Assembly: GCF_021462285.1 (NCBI RefSeq) | Contig: NZ_CP082787.1 | Location: 2,852,001-2,916,000, forward strand | DNA from: Serratia entomophila | GTDB taxonomy: Bacteria; Pseudomonadota; Gammaproteobacteria; Enterobacterales; Enterobacteriaceae | Direction: 5' to 3' | DNA length: 64,000 bases | Shown: in pieces, positions 8,780 to 17,443 of the stretch | Layout of the letters: each line of letters starts with the position of its first letter | Position numbering within the stretch: position 1 is the first letter of the stretch | The notes under the pieces: generated by a model | What the model saw: only the letters and a program-made list of their open reading frames with translations | What the model was told of the DNA's origin: nothing | Databases searched by the model: none | Position numbers and translations under genes: made by a program

Positions 8780-8978
8780 TGGTTGCGCCGTCATTGGGGA
8801 GTAGCCGGTTTCTGGATAAAAAAACGCCAGAAACGCCCGTATCAACATACTCGTTTCGCCGTCAGAAACGTGGTGCGGGCAGCCAGGTAAGGTTGGCGAG
8901 ACCATAGACACGTAACTCCGTCGTATGGTTGGGGGTGGGTTACGTGTATATGGAGCCGCCCGGCCGAGGCTATTTTAC
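8780..8978 (+). promoter_or_regulatory. yybP-ykoY manganese riboswitch in the mntP leader
   Basis: The conserved elements appear in order: GGGGAGTAGCC (8797-8806), TCAACATACTCG (8842-8853), GGCGAGACCA (about 8895-8904), an ACGTAAC/GTTACGT hairpin (about 8909-8945) and the 3' element CCGGCCGAGGCTA just before the mntP ATG. These match the Mn2+-sensing class upstream of E. coli mntP and alx. TAGCC at 8802-8806 can pair with GGCTA at 8968-8972, next to the GAGG Shine-Dalgarno, which suggests that ligand binding frees translation. Ends are approximate. Confidence 0.88.
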
Positions 8979-9548
8979 ATGAACCTGTCAGCAACACTCA
9001 TTCTCGCTTTTGGCATGTCTATGGATGCGTTCGCCGCGTCGATCGGCAAAGGCGCCAGTTTGCACCAGCCCCGTTTCCGTGAAGCCATCCGTACCGGATT
9101 GATCTTTGGCGTGGTAGAAGCCATTACGCCGATCATCGGTTGGGGCATCGGCCTGTTCGCCAGCCAGTACATCATGGAGTGGGACCACTGGGTCGCCTTC
9201 TCGCTGCTGTTCATTCTCGGCATGCGCATGATAGTCGAAGGCATCCGGAACAGGCCGGACGAAGAAGATAAAGTGAAGCGCCACGGTTTCTGGCTGCTGG
9301 TGGCCACCGCCATCGCTACCAGCCTGGATGCCATGGCTATTGGCGTCGGCCTGGCCTTCCTGCAGGTGAATATCGTGCATACCGCAATGGCCATCGGCTG
9401 CGCCACCATGATCATGGCGACGCTCGGCATGATGATCGGGCGCTTTATCGGCCCGTTGCTGGGCAAGCGCGCGGAGATCCTCGGCGGCGTGGTGCTGATC
9501 GGCATCGGCGTCAATATTCTGCTCGAGCACCTGGGCTATCTGTCCTGA
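8979..9548 (+). CDS. mntP: Manganese efflux pump MntP
   Basis: A six-helix inner-membrane exporter that removes Mn2+. The 189 residues hold two copies of the family repeat, with acidic transport motifs in [16 protein letters not shown] (near the N-terminus) and [16 protein letters not shown] (about 110). The start is ATG 8979, inside the riboswitch 3' element; the open frame extends upstream to 8925 but those codons are riboswitch RNA. A symmetric terminator follows at 9565-9590. Expression should rise with Mn2+ through the leader RNA. Confidence 0.96.
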   Translation: MNLSATLILAFGMSMDAFAASIGKGASLHQPRFREAIRTGLIFGVVEAITPIIGWGIGLFASQYIMEWDHWVAFSLLFILGMRMIVEGIRNRPDEEDKVKRHGFWLLVATAIATSLDAMAIGVGLAFLQVNIVHTAMAIGCATMIMATLGMMIGRFIGPLLGKRAEILGGVVLIGIGVNILLEHLGYLS

Positions 9549-9564
9549 CAGAGCATTGCGCAAC

Positions 9565-9590
9565 AAAAAACCTGCCGCGGCAGGTTTTTT
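9565..9590. terminator. Bidirectional terminator between mntP and rlmA
   Basis: AAAAAACCTGCC-GC-GGCAGGTTTTTT is a fully symmetric hairpin with A- and T-runs on either side, so it can end mntP (+) and rlmA (-) transcripts. Confidence 0.9.
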
Positions 9591-9602
9591 TGTTTCAGGG
9601 CA

Positions 9603-10421
9603 TCAGGCCCGGCGGCGATACGCCGCGATGACGAAGTCGGTTTCGCAGGCAAAGCCTTCGCTGGCGGCCAGCCGCTGCTGCACCTCCGGCGACGCTCGCC
9701 AGGCGAACGGCGTCATCTGCAGCAGGTTGGCGGCCTGCTCGCCCGGCAGCACCATGTCATAGGCCAGCGCCTCCCGGCTCTCGCAGTCAAAACCCTCAAA
9801 CTGCTCATCCAACTCATCATGCAGCTGCACCTGTTGATACACCTGCGCCTTCAGTTGGTACAGATGGCGCGGCCCTGGAGAAACCGTCACCAAAAGCCCA
9901 CCGGGCTTCATCACCCGCGCCAGCTCCGCCGCCTTGCAAGGCGCGTAAATACGCAATACGCCATCCAGAGAGGCGTCAGCAAACGGCAGACGATGGCTGG
10001 AAGCGACGCAGAAAGAAACCGCCGGGTAGCGCCTGGCGGCATAGCGGATGGCCACCTTGGCGACGTCCAGCCCGTAAACCGCCATATCGCGCCCCTTGGC
10101 CAGCCGTGCGGCCACTTCGGCGGTGTAATACCCTTCCCCACAGCCGATATCCAACAGCGCCGCCGCATCCGCCGCCAGCGACGTATCCAGCAACGCCGCG
10201 ATCCGCTGCTGCAACGGCCGATAATAGCCGGCATTAAGAAATGCACGCCGCGCCTGCATCATTTCCATGCTGTCCCCAGGCTGCTTCGAGCGCTTATGCT
10301 GCACGGGCAACAGATTGACGTAGCCTTCTTTGGCGCAGTCAAACTGATGGTTGCTGTCGCAACGCCATTGCAGTTGAGAGAAATGAAGCGGCTGATGACA
10401 CAGAGGGCACTGATAAGACAT
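9603..10421 (-). CDS. rlmA: 23S rRNA (guanine745-N1)-methyltransferase RlmA
   Basis: Methylates G745 of 23S rRNA using S-adenosylmethionine. N-terminal zinc finger: Cys pair in [10 protein letters not shown], then Cys and His in CDSNHQFD (residues about 5-30). Next comes the conserved [16 protein letters not shown]. The SAM motif I is [12 protein letters not shown] (about 90-100); [10 protein letters not shown] and [10 protein letters not shown] follow. Start chosen at ATG 10421 (MSYQCPLC), matching the E. coli N-terminus; the frame upstream has no support. Length 272 aa against 269. It shares a bidirectional terminator with mntP. Confidence 0.95.
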   Translation of the reverse strand: MSYQCPLCHQPLHFSQLQWRCDSNHQFDCAKEGYVNLLPVQHKRSKQPGDSMEMMQARRAFLNAGYYRPLQQRIAALLDTSLAADAAALLDIGCGEGYYTAEVAARLAKGRDMAVYGLDVAKVAIRYAARRYPAVSFCVASSHRLPFADASLDGVLRIYAPCKAAELARVMKPGGLLVTVSPGPRHLYQLKAQVYQQVQLHDELDEQFEGFDCESREALAYDMVLPGEQAANLLQMTPFAWRASPEVQQRLAASEGFACETDFVIAAYRRRA

Positions 10422-10565
10422 AACGAAGATTCCAGAAAGACAGGGCGCGGCTAGTCTAAAGAAGCCCTCCAGGCGATGCAAGGCGCATCCCCGTTGGCGC
10501 TAGCCAAAGAGGGAAAAAGCTGGCTACACTGAGAGCTTGTTTTCTGATGCAGGTGAAGACGCTTT

Positions 10566-11282
10566 ATGACCGATTACTCCCCACTGCTTGAGGCCGTGCC
10601 CAAAATCCGGCACGGCTTTGGCAACAAAGCCGCACTGCTGCCCGGGCATTTGTTGCCCTACCGCGCGACCCTGCCGGAAAAAAAACAGGTGCACGGCACG
10701 CGTATCGTCGATGTGCTGCAGCCTGCGCAGCCCTGCGGCGAAGCCGACGGTTTCTTTACTCGCCAGCCCGGCATTCTGCTCAGCGTACTGACGGCGGACT
10801 GCCTGCCGGTGCTGTTCAGCCGCCGCGACGGTTCCGCCATCGCCGCCGTCCACGCCGGCTGGCGCGGGCTGCTGGACGGCATTCTCGAACAAATGGCGGC
10901 GCATATCAGCCGCGAAGATGCGACGGCCAACTGGGTGGCGTCTATCGGCCCCGCCGCCGGCCCCTGCTGTTACGAAGTCAATGAAGAACTGGTGGAGAAC
11001 TTCAAACGGCAGCTGCCGCTGCCCGCCGCGCTGATCAGCCCTAGCTATCGCCATCTGGACCTGGCCGCCATTGCAGAATACAAGCTCGACGCCCTCGGCT
11101 TTTCCGCCGTCGATCGCGCCGGCAGTTGCACCATCTGCACGCCGGACACCGACCCGCAGCGGCCACAGCGCTTTAAATACACCAGCTACCGCCGCAACAG
11201 CCATCGCCGCGAACGGGACCCGAACCACCCGGGGATCACCGGCCGCAACCAATACGCAGGGATCATCATCGCCGCCGAATGA
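10566..11282 (+). CDS. PgeF/YlmD-family (multicopper polyphenol oxidase-like) protein
   Basis: A 238-residue cytoplasmic protein of the family once called polyphenol oxidase or laccase domain and now including peptidoglycan editing factor PgeF. In that family the enzyme removes wrongly incorporated residues from UDP-MurNAc peptides or acts on purine nucleosides. Family motifs are present: HGTRIVDV (about 40), TADCLPVLFS (about 78) with its metal-binding Cys, AVHAGWRGLLDGI (about 97), IGPAAGPCCYEV and RNQYAGII at the end. ATG 10566 follows AGGTGAAG. E. coli has its family member yfiH elsewhere and none between rlmA and cspC, so this may be a second, accessory copy. Confidence 0.8.
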   Translation: MTDYSPLLEAVPKIRHGFGNKAALLPGHLLPYRATLPEKKQVHGTRIVDVLQPAQPCGEADGFFTRQPGILLSVLTADCLPVLFSRRDGSAIAAVHAGWRGLLDGILEQMAAHISREDATANWVASIGPAAGPCCYEVNEELVENFKRQLPLPAALISPSYRHLDLAAIAEYKLDALGFSAVDRAGSCTICTPDTDPQRPQRFKYTSYRRNSHRRERDPNHPGITGRNQYAGIIIAAE

Positions 11283-11290
11283 CAAACACG

Positions 11291-11317
11291 AAAAAGCCCG
11301 CGCGAAGGCGGGCTTTT
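11291..11317. terminator. Bidirectional terminator between the PgeF-like gene and cspC
   Basis: AAAAAGCCCGC-GCGAAG-GCGGGCTTTTT is a 7-base-pair GC stem with A- and T-runs on both sides, placed between two convergent genes. Confidence 0.9.
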
Positions 11318-11334
11318 TGTACAGCTGACGCTGA

Positions 11335-11544
11335 TTAGATAGCAGTAACGTTTACTGCAGATGGGCCTTTCTGGCCATCTTGGATTTCGAACTCAACGTT
11401 CTGGCCTTCAGCCAGGGTTTTGAAGCCGTTACCCTGGATTGCAGAGAAGTGTACGAACACGTCTTTGCTGCCGTCAGCCGGGGTGATGAAACCGAAACCT
11501 TTAGACTCGTTGAACCACTTAACTTGACCTTTGATCTTTGCCAT
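11335..11544 (-). CDS. cspC: Cold-shock-like RNA chaperone CspC
   Basis: A 69-residue single cold-shock domain that binds single-stranded RNA and affects mRNA stability. RNP1 (KGFGFITP) and RNP2 (VFVHFSAI) are intact. The sequence is nearly identical to E. coli CspC; I noted one difference near the C-terminus (GPSAV for GPAAV). ATG 11544 has an AAGGAAA binding site. It lies 41 bases downstream of yobF on the same strand, the same pair as in E. coli, and is followed by a bidirectional terminator. Confidence 0.97.
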   Translation of the reverse strand: MAKIKGQVKWFNESKGFGFITPADGSKDVFVHFSAIQGNGFKTLAEGQNVEFEIQDGQKGPSAVNVTAI

Positions 11545-11585
11545 CTTGAGTATTTCCTTTGGATTGTTTAAACCGCCCGTAGGCG

Positions 11586-11702
11586 TTACATAGACAAACT
11601 AGAGTCGTTACTGCTTGAGGCACTAAGATAAGGATCGGCAGAGAAGCGGTATTCAACGCTAACGTCTTTACTCAGAACTTCTTTACTGAAAATGCCACAC
11701 AT
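11586..11702 (-). CDS. yobF: Small protein YobF (DUF2527)
   Basis: A 38-residue ORF found by reading the minus strand: it begins [12 protein letters not shown] and continues [10 protein letters not shown], matching E. coli YobF over most of its length but ending earlier (38 against 47 residues). In E. coli yobF is co-transcribed with cspC and rises under stress; the spacing here supports the same operon. Function unknown. No clear Shine-Dalgarno is visible before ATG 11702, which is also the case for some heat- or stress-controlled leaders. Confidence 0.85.
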   Translation of the reverse strand: MCGIFSKEVLSKDVSVEYRFSADPYLSASSSNDSSLSM

Positions 11703-12528
11703 ATACAGAACTGTACCTCGTTTTACCCAGATGCGTTATCACATACTCTGTATTCGATGGCAAGCCATTTTTAATCGCCGATGGACATGTCGCACATATT
11801 TGAAACGGTCGAGAGCAACATTTGCTTAAATAGGCTAAAAGATGTTGAAGCCTTGGCTATTTTCTGCTTAACGGCACCACCCCGCTGCACTCCGCACTCT
11901 GTCTGTCTTTTAACAATTCTTTCATCGCTTTGACGCATGAAGATGGCAACATATAAACGCCGATCGCCGCTTACAGTGTTAAAAAATTTGAATCTTTATG
12001 GAATTTTATATGCAACATTTGAATATCGATGAACGGGCGTCGGGGTAGAGGCGCTCATCCGACCATTTCTGCCCTGATGCCGCGGCTGCCGTTGCCTGAT
12101 GCACCTCGTTAACCGGCAGCGTTCCGTCCAATAATGCCCGCACGAATTATTGACGCCGGCGGCTAACCCGTTCGATACCGCCGCGCCCGGTTGCTGCATA
12201 AACATGCAAGAATGCAATTTACGCGCCATCGTAGTGCAACGTTGCGCAAATAGCGCCACCGTCGCGGGCTTAAATAACAAGAATAAGCGTATGGACAGTA
12301 AAATTTTATCGCGAAATTAAATATTGAAAACACAGTGGTTATTTGAATCACCACTAAGGCTTATCAATTCTGCTAATTATTTCGCGGCCACTGCGGCCGA
12401 CGGCGTTATTCCCATCGCCAGGCTCAGACCGCCGCGGGATAATCGCCCGGCGGCTCACCAGGCCGCGCCGGCCGTGGCTTACAGCGCCGTTCGCGGAGGC
12501 GCGTCGTCAGTGGCCGCATCCTTAACAC
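11703..12528. other. 825-base non-coding stretch upstream of yobF
   Basis: Part of this must carry the yobF-cspC promoter and leader. The remainder is of mixed composition, with a small hairpin AGTGGT/ACCACT at 12337-12358. Open frames at 11996-12280 (-) and 12324-12755 (+) have no binding site and resemble no family. I see no tRNA or repeat. This is the left edge of the block that separates yobF from yebO. Confidence 0.5.
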
Positions 12529-13527
12529 CTAAGGGGTATTCGATAGCGCAATACGTTCGCCGATCTTTACCGGCCGGAATTGATGCTGCTCAATCCCGGC
12601 TTCGCTCAATGCCAGGTTCAGCTGCTGCGGCGGTTCATCAAGGGATTCATCGGCCAATTCGAATACCCCCCAGTGAATGGGGATCACCCTCGGTTCAGCC
12701 AATTGTTGATATAACGTTACCGACTGCTGCGGGTCCATATGCTGTTCTTGCATGAACCAACGTGGTGCATAGGCGCCAATCGGCAACGCCGCCACGTCGA
12801 ACGGCCCCAGCCTGTCGCCAATCTCCGCCAACCGCTCCGAATAGCCGCTGTCGCCGGAAAAATAGAAGCGCAGCGCCGGATGATGGATCACCCAGCCGCA
12901 CCACAGCGAACGGTTGCGATCCCACAGGGTTCGCATACTCCAATGACGCGCCGGTGTGGCATAAAACGTCAGTTCTCCCAACGTCAGGCTTTCCCACCAG
13001 TCCAGCTCCTGCACCTTTTGCAGCCGGTAGCGCCTAAACCAGCGTTTTAACCCCAGCGGGACGATGAACGTCGCCTGCGGGAAACGGCGCGCCAGCTGCC
13101 TGACGGTACGCCGGTCCAGATGGTCATAATGATTATGCGAGATCATCACCACATCCACCGCCGGCAGCTGTCGCACGCTCAACGGCGGCGGAGTTTTGCG
13201 TTTTGGCCCGTAAAAACTCAGCGGAGAGGCGCGTTCAGACAATACCGGGTCTATCAAGATGTAACGGCCGCCAAGCCGCAGCAGCATCGAAGCGTGCCCC
13301 AGCCACCAGATGCTGTCGTCGCCGCCGCTGAGGTCGGCTGGCTGCCACCATCGTTGCGTAAACTGGGCATATCCCATCTGCGGCGGCTTGGGCAGCCCTT
13401 GCCGCTTGCGCTCGTCCTGCCAGCGTTTAAGGTCACCTTCCCGCCGCAGCGAAGGTTCCGGGTTGCGAAAGCCCTGCGGCGTATGGTGCGCCTTGGCGGC
13501 GTCGTAATAACGATTGATTATCTTCAT
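12529..13527 (-). CDS. MBL-fold metallo-hydrolase, RomA/NAPE-PLD-like
   Basis: A 332-residue metallo-beta-lactamase-fold enzyme resembling the N-acylphosphatidylethanolamine phospholipase D-like branch. The zinc motif HNHYDHLD is near residue 130, with further ligands in TPARHWS (about 185), YFSGDSGYS (about 225) and IPIHWGVFELADE (about 290). The substrate cannot be read from sequence. Start set at ATG 13527 (MKIINRYYD), behind GGGAG; the upstream in-frame codons are low in similarity and were dropped. No neighbour shares its strand closely. It opens the accessory block between yobF and yebO. Confidence 0.8.
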   Translation of the reverse strand: MKIINRYYDAAKAHHTPQGFRNPEPSLRREGDLKRWQDERKRQGLPKPPQMGYAQFTQRWWQPADLSGGDDSIWWLGHASMLLRLGGRYILIDPVLSERASPLSFYGPKRKTPPPLSVRQLPAVDVVMISHNHYDHLDRRTVRQLARRFPQATFIVPLGLKRWFRRYRLQKVQELDWWESLTLGELTFYATPARHWSMRTLWDRNRSLWCGWVIHHPALRFYFSGDSGYSERLAEIGDRLGPFDVAALPIGAYAPRWFMQEQHMDPQQSVTLYQQLAEPRVIPIHWGVFELADESLDEPPQQLNLALSEAGIEQHQFRPVKIGERIALSNTP

Positions 13528-13751
13528 CCTGTCTGTTCTCCCGACCACTGCGGACACCCTGCACGGGCAAGTACTCCAGCTTAACAAGATAGCTGCAGAA
13601 AACGCTTTGTGAACAGTGCGCAGCATCTCCGGACCTTTCGCGCGATTCTGTTGTCTCAGTCCCTGCAGGCATGCAGGGCCGCTAAGAGCCCGTTAAGCAT
13701 CTCTTAAGATCTTTATGATTTACTTACAGCACATTCAGAAAAGGAGAAGTT

Positions 13752-14042
13752 ATGGGCCGTTCTACATCACGCAAGTCAGGTACTCGCCTGAGCCGCATTC
13801 GCAGCGCGATGCTGGCGCAAAAACAGTACTGGAAAATGTACTTCGCCATGAAGCTGCGCCGCGTGCGAGTCCCAGCGCCGCTGGTGCTGCTGGCAAGCTC
13901 GCTGCTCGGTTTCTTCATGTTGGCCATGCTGATGTTCAGCGTGGTGGCGATCGACGTGATCGGCACGCTGCTGCGGCTGTGCCGGAAACTGCTGGGGTTG
14001 GGCCGAAATGACGAAGGGCGCGCTTTCATGCCGCGCAGTTAA
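13752..14042 (+). CDS. Small basic membrane protein of unknown function
   Basis: 96 residues. A strongly basic N-terminal half (many Arg and Lys to about residue 40) precedes one long hydrophobic segment, VLLASSLLGFFMLAMLMFSV (about 45-65), then a basic tail. AAGGAG lies 7 bases before ATG 13752, so translation is well supported. I do not recognise the family. The topology suggests an inner-membrane protein with its N-terminus in the cytoplasm. It is isolated between a leftward hydrolase and a leftward permease. Confidence 0.7.
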   Translation: MGRSTSRKSGTRLSRIRSAMLAQKQYWKMYFAMKLRRVRVPAPLVLLASSLLGFFMLAMLMFSVVAIDVIGTLLRLCRKLLGLGRNDEGRAFMPRS

Positions 14043-14085
14043 GCGTTAATCGGAGGCGCGCGATGCGCCTCCGCAGAAGACAGGT

Positions 14086-15447
14086 TCAGCGTTTGGCGCT
14101 TTTGCGCCGCGTCAGCATAAACCCAATCCACAGCGCCAAAACCCACACCGGCATCAACAATACCGAAATGCGGATCCCCTCGCTGAAATACATAATCACC
14201 AGGATCAGGCCGAGGAACACCAGGCACAAATAGTTGCCGAACGGATAGCACAACGCCTTGAAGCTTGGGATCACGCCCTGGCGGTTCTTCGCCGCACGGA
14301 ACTTCAGGTGCGCCAGACAGATCATCACCCAATTGATCACCAACGTTGACACCACCAGCGCCATCAACAGTTCAAACGCCTTCGCGGGCATCAGGTAGTT
14401 GATCAGCACGCCGGCCGAGGTCACCAACGCCGAGAGCGCTATCGACAGCACCGGCACGCCGCGCTTGTTGACGCGCGCCAGCGCCTGCGGCGCATTGCCC
14501 TGGCTGGCCAGCCCGAACAGCATGCGGCTGTTGGCGTACACCCCGCTGTTGTAAACCGACAGCGCCGCGGTCAATACCACCACGTTGAGAATGGTCGCCA
14601 CCAGGGTGCTGTTGAGCGCGTGGAAAATCAGCACGAACGGGCTGCCGCCCTCCACCACCTGGCTCCAGGGGTACAGCGAGAGCAACACGCTCAGCGAGCC
14701 GATATAGAAAATCAGAATGCGGTATACCACCTGGTTAGTGGCTTTAGGAATGCTGCGGCGGGGATCGGCGGCCTCCGCCGCCGTGATGCCGACCATCTCC
14801 AGGCCGCCGAACGAAAACATGATCACCGCCATCGCCATCACCAACCCCGAGATGCCGTGCGGCATAAAGCCGCCCTGCAGCCACAGATTGCTGAAGCTGG
14901 CCTGCGGGCCGCCGCTGCCGCTGACCAGCAGCCAGGCGCCAAAGATAATCATGCCGACAATCGCCGCCACCTTGACGATGGCGAACCAGAACTCGGTTTC
15001 GCCATACAGGCGCACGTTAACCAGGTTGATCAGGTTAATAAGCACAAAAAACAGCGCGGCTGAAGCCCAGGTGGGTATCTCTGGCCACCAATACTGAATA
15101 TAGATGCCGACGGCGGTCAGTTCCGCCATGCCGACCAGAATAAACATCGCCCAATAGTTCCAGCCGGAAAGAAATCCGGCGAAGTCACCCCAGTATTTGT
15201 GGGCAAAATGGCTGAAGGAGCCGGCGACCGGCTCTTCGACCACCATTTCGCCCAGCTGCCGCATGATCAGAAAAGCGATGAAACCGCCAATGGCGTAGCC
15301 CAGAAGCACCGAGGGCCCGGCCATTTTAATGGTTTGCGCAATGCCGAGAAATAAACCGGTACCGATGGCGCCCCCAAGGGCAATAAGCTGTATGTGTCTG
15401 TTTTTCAAACCGCGTTTTAGCGGGGTATCCTGCTGCTGACCGCCCAT
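14086..15447 (-). CDS. Aromatic amino acid permease of the APC family (PheP/AroP type)
   Basis: A 453-residue, 12-helix proton-coupled amino acid importer. The APC signature LIALGGAIGTGLFLG is near residue 20 and is followed by FIAFLIMRQLGEMVVEEPVA. Several stretches favour PheP over AroP: VNVRLYGETEFWFA, YNSGVYANSRMLFGL and YPFGNYLCLVFLG. The ATG at 15447 precedes the conserved KRGLKNRHIQLIALGG. Phenylalanine or another aromatic amino acid is the likely substrate, but specificity within this family cannot be settled by eye. It is a single-gene unit. Confidence 0.88.
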   Translation of the reverse strand: MGGQQQDTPLKRGLKNRHIQLIALGGAIGTGLFLGIAQTIKMAGPSVLLGYAIGGFIAFLIMRQLGEMVVEEPVAGSFSHFAHKYWGDFAGFLSGWNYWAMFILVGMAELTAVGIYIQYWWPEIPTWASAALFFVLINLINLVNVRLYGETEFWFAIVKVAAIVGMIIFGAWLLVSGSGGPQASFSNLWLQGGFMPHGISGLVMAMAVIMFSFGGLEMVGITAAEAADPRRSIPKATNQVVYRILIFYIGSLSVLLSLYPWSQVVEGGSPFVLIFHALNSTLVATILNVVVLTAALSVYNSGVYANSRMLFGLASQGNAPQALARVNKRGVPVLSIALSALVTSAGVLINYLMPAKAFELLMALVVSTLVINWVMICLAHLKFRAAKNRQGVIPSFKALCYPFGNYLCLVFLGLILVIMYFSEGIRISVLLMPVWVLALWIGFMLTRRKSAKR

Positions 15448-15622
15448 CTTATCCTCATATGGCGCACACTCTTGCCGTTATTGAGCAAGATTTCACCAAT
15501 CAATAAATGTATCTGCGGGCGGCTTTTTAACACTTAACCCCGTGTGCATCAAGGATTAGCACCCCGCAGCCGATGGCCAGGGCGCTATTTTATCGAGAGA
15601 GAAATTGCAGAGCGGCGGCGGT

Positions 15623-15859
15623 TTAGCCCGCCATGCCGCACAGTTTGGTCAGATTGCGCGCGCCAATCATCAGCGTGGCGACATAGGACTGACGGCGCGT
15701 GACCACTTCCACCGCCACGCGATCGTTTTGATATTTTATCAGATAGGTCGAGGGCCAGCCCTGACGGCGCTGCCCGAAGCTTTCGGCATGACGATCGATC
15801 GCCGCATGGGCGATCACCAGATGAGACAAGTTTTTATCACCTTTAATAATGCGTTTCAT
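15623..15859 (-). CDS. Small phage-related protein, probably DUF4060 family
   Basis: A 78-residue ORF starting at ATG 15859 with GGAG about 8 bases upstream. It is basic and contains WPSTYLIKYQNDRVAVEV and SYVATLMIGARNLTKL, which recall the DUF4060 proteins of lambdoid phages and enterobacteria (from memory, not tested). Function unknown. A NinX-like gene lies upstream on the same strand, so the two may be phage remnants kept together. Confidence 0.6.
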   Translation of the reverse strand: MKRIIKGDKNLSHLVIAHAAIDRHAESFGQRRQGWPSTYLIKYQNDRVAVEVVTRRQSYVATLMIGARNLTKLCGMAG

Positions 15860-15941
15860 AAACAGGCTCCGCCAAAGACAGTTCTGCTATAAAAAAGGAA
15901 AAACTATTCGCCGGTCATCGGTATTTCTGTCGGTATTGGGG

Positions 15942-16256
15942 TTAGCGCGCCATCTCGCCGCTTTGCTGGCTCAGCAGGAAACAGATCATCGCGGCGCGCA
16001 GCGGGCTGGCGCTGTCTGCCTGCCATTCGCCGCGCTGGGTAATCATGCGCGCCTGCCACTGTGGGCTGTCGCTTTGGCTGTCGGGGTTAAGGCTGATTTT
16101 ATTGGCGCAGATAATCGGCCAGGCGTCGGAGGGGTTCTTGCAGTAGTCTTTACCTTTCACGCCGCCGTAAGGATACCATTTGTCCGGGTTTTCTCCGGTG
16201 ATCAGCGCAATGCTGCGGTTCACTTCGGCGTCGCTTTCTTCATACCATTTAATCAT
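15942..16256 (-). CDS. NinX-like phage protein (DUF2591)
   Basis: 104 residues resembling the lambdoid NinX/DUF2591 family: the C-terminal half contains RAAMICFLLSQQSGE and the middle has PSDAWPIICANKISL, the usual layout for this family, whose role is unknown. ATG 16256 follows a weak binding site. No integrase, attachment site or other phage structural gene was seen nearby, so it is a lone phage-type gene, paired only with the small ORF at 15623. Confidence 0.7.
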   Translation of the reverse strand: MIKWYEESDAEVNRSIALITGENPDKWYPYGGVKGKDYCKNPSDAWPIICANKISLNPDSQSDSPQWQARMITQRGEWQADSASPLRAAMICFLLSQQSGEMAR

Positions 16257-16432
16257 CGGCTTTATCCATCTTTCGTAAGGTTGGCGCTACATTACGATGC
16301 CAATACGACAGATTTATGACAACACCCCCGGCTTTTCACATTATCCCAACTAATGTTTTCCTTGCTTTAAATTTCCCTGCCGCCTGATTACACTTTTCGC
16401 CAGCCATCTCACCTTACTTACGGGATCCCACT

Positions 16433-16840
16433 ATGCTCACCGGGCTGAACCATCTGACGCTTGCCGTCCGCGATCTCGATCGCAGCTTCGATTTTTACCG
16501 TGGCCGGTTGGGTTTTTCCCCCCGCGCCCGCTGGCAGAACGGCGCCTACCTTTCGCTGGGAGAACTGTGGCTGTGTCTGTCGTTGGACGCCGAACGGGCG
16601 CCGGAAAACAGCCGCGACTATACGCACTATGCCTTCAACGTGGCGCCGGAGAATTTTGCCCGCGTTGCGCAGCGGCTGCGGCAGGCAGGCGTCAAGGAGT
16701 GGAAAAACAATCGCAGCGAAGGGGAATCGCTCTACTTTCTCGATCCCGATGGCCACCAGTTGGAGATTCACGCCGGCGATCTGGCCAGCCGCCTGGCGGC
16801 GTGCAAGGAGGCTCCCTATAAGGGGATGCAGTTTTTCTAA
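16433..16840 (+). CDS. fosA: FosA glutathione S-transferase (fosfomycin resistance)
   Basis: A Mn2+-dependent glyoxalase-fold enzyme that adds glutathione to the fosfomycin epoxide. 135 residues. The metal ligands are present: His7 in LNHLTLAV, the His in YTHYAF (about 63) and the Glu in HQLEIH (about 109). The K-loop KNNRSEGES keeps the Lys, both Ser and the following Tyr needed for K+ and drug binding; Arg in SRLAAC is also kept. Nothing appears missing, so it should be active. Chromosomal fosA genes are known in Serratia. No mobile-element border was seen next to it. Confidence 0.92.
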   Translation: MLTGLNHLTLAVRDLDRSFDFYRGRLGFSPRARWQNGAYLSLGELWLCLSLDAERAPENSRDYTHYAFNVAPENFARVAQRLRQAGVKEWKNNRSEGESLYFLDPDGHQLEIHAGDLASRLAACKEAPYKGMQFF

Positions 16841-16845
16841 CGGCC

Positions 16846-16864
16846 CCGGTGGCGGCGCCACCGG
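16846..16864. terminator. GC hairpin between convergent fosA and yebO
   Basis: CCGGTGGC-GGC-GCCACCGG forms a perfect 8-base-pair stem six bases after the fosA stop and 13 bases after the yebO stop. It has no T-run, so termination would be weak; it may instead protect transcript ends. Confidence 0.45.
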
Positions 16865-16876
16865 ATGCCCGCGCCG

Positions 16877-17149
16877 TCAGCGCTCGGGGATAAAACCTTT
16901 GAAATCCAGGGCCGGGCTGAGATCGTCGTCGTCAACCGCGCTCTCACCGCGGGCGCTCTGCGCCAGGCTCTTCAACAGCGCCGTTTGCTGGCGCTGCTGC
17001 TCGGCAATCTCTTGCAGCAAGCGAACCTGTTCATTTGCGCGCACGCTGGCGCGGTTCACCAGGAACCATACCCATAATCCAACCAACAGCGCCAGCGCTG
17101 CAAGCATCAGCGACACCAGGCCGTTCTGGCCAAAACCTAAATCAAACAT
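16877..17149 (-). CDS. yebO: Small membrane protein YebO
   Basis: 90 residues with one N-terminal membrane helix (LVSLMLAALALLVGLWVWFLVNRAS, about 10-34) and a soluble coiled region NEQVRLLQEIAEQQRQQTALL, matching the E. coli YebO pattern NEQIELLEALLDQQKRQNALL. E. coli length 95. ATG 17149 was chosen because it begins at the family N-terminus; the frame extends upstream without support. It lies downstream of mgrB on the same strand, as in E. coli. Function unknown. Confidence 0.85.
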   Translation of the reverse strand: MFDLGFGQNGLVSLMLAALALLVGLWVWFLVNRASVRANEQVRLLQEIAEQQRQQTALLKSLAQSARGESAVDDDDLSPALDFKGFIPER

Positions 17150-17242
17150 GGACAACCTACCTACCGCGAAAATCAGGCCGACATAGTAGCACTCGGCAAC
17201 GGGGTGGGAACATCTCTGCAAAAAATTGTTCCGCGCCGTCGG

Positions 17243-17401
17243 TTACCAGGGAACGAAACGGGTCACTGAACAGATCCCCAGCGCAAAATTCCCCCCATCG
17301 TCGCAATAACTGTCCAGTGCCAGCAGATAGAAAAACAGGCAGGCTACAAGAGCCGCAATTATCACGATAATTTTTTTTCGCAACAAATTTAGCAGCCTCA
17401 T
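17243..17401 (-). CDS. mgrB: PhoQ-inhibiting small membrane protein MgrB
   Basis: A 52-residue ORF read directly from the minus strand. Basic N-terminus MRLLNLLRKK, one membrane helix (about 11-29) and a short periplasmic tail ending GICSVTRFVPW, which aligns with GICAINQFIPW of E. coli MgrB. Cys21, Cys33 and Cys44 occupy the three conserved cysteine positions. MgrB binds PhoQ and damps PhoPQ signalling. It is intact. A candidate PhoP box lies 43 bases upstream, and yebO follows it. Slightly longer than the E. coli protein (47). Confidence 0.92.
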   Translation of the reverse strand: MRLLNLLRKKIIVIIAALVACLFFYLLALDSYCDDGGNFALGICSVTRFVPW

Positions 17402-17443
17402 TGTTATCTTGATAATCTGTTGCCTATGTTAACACGGCTAACT

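Noticed and set aside
8925..8978. N-terminal extension of MntP
   Set aside because: These codons lie in the riboswitch 3' part; the family N-terminus starts at 8979.
11996..12280. 94-codon minus-strand frame between yobF and the MBL gene
   Set aside because: TTG start, no Shine-Dalgarno, no recognisable pattern.
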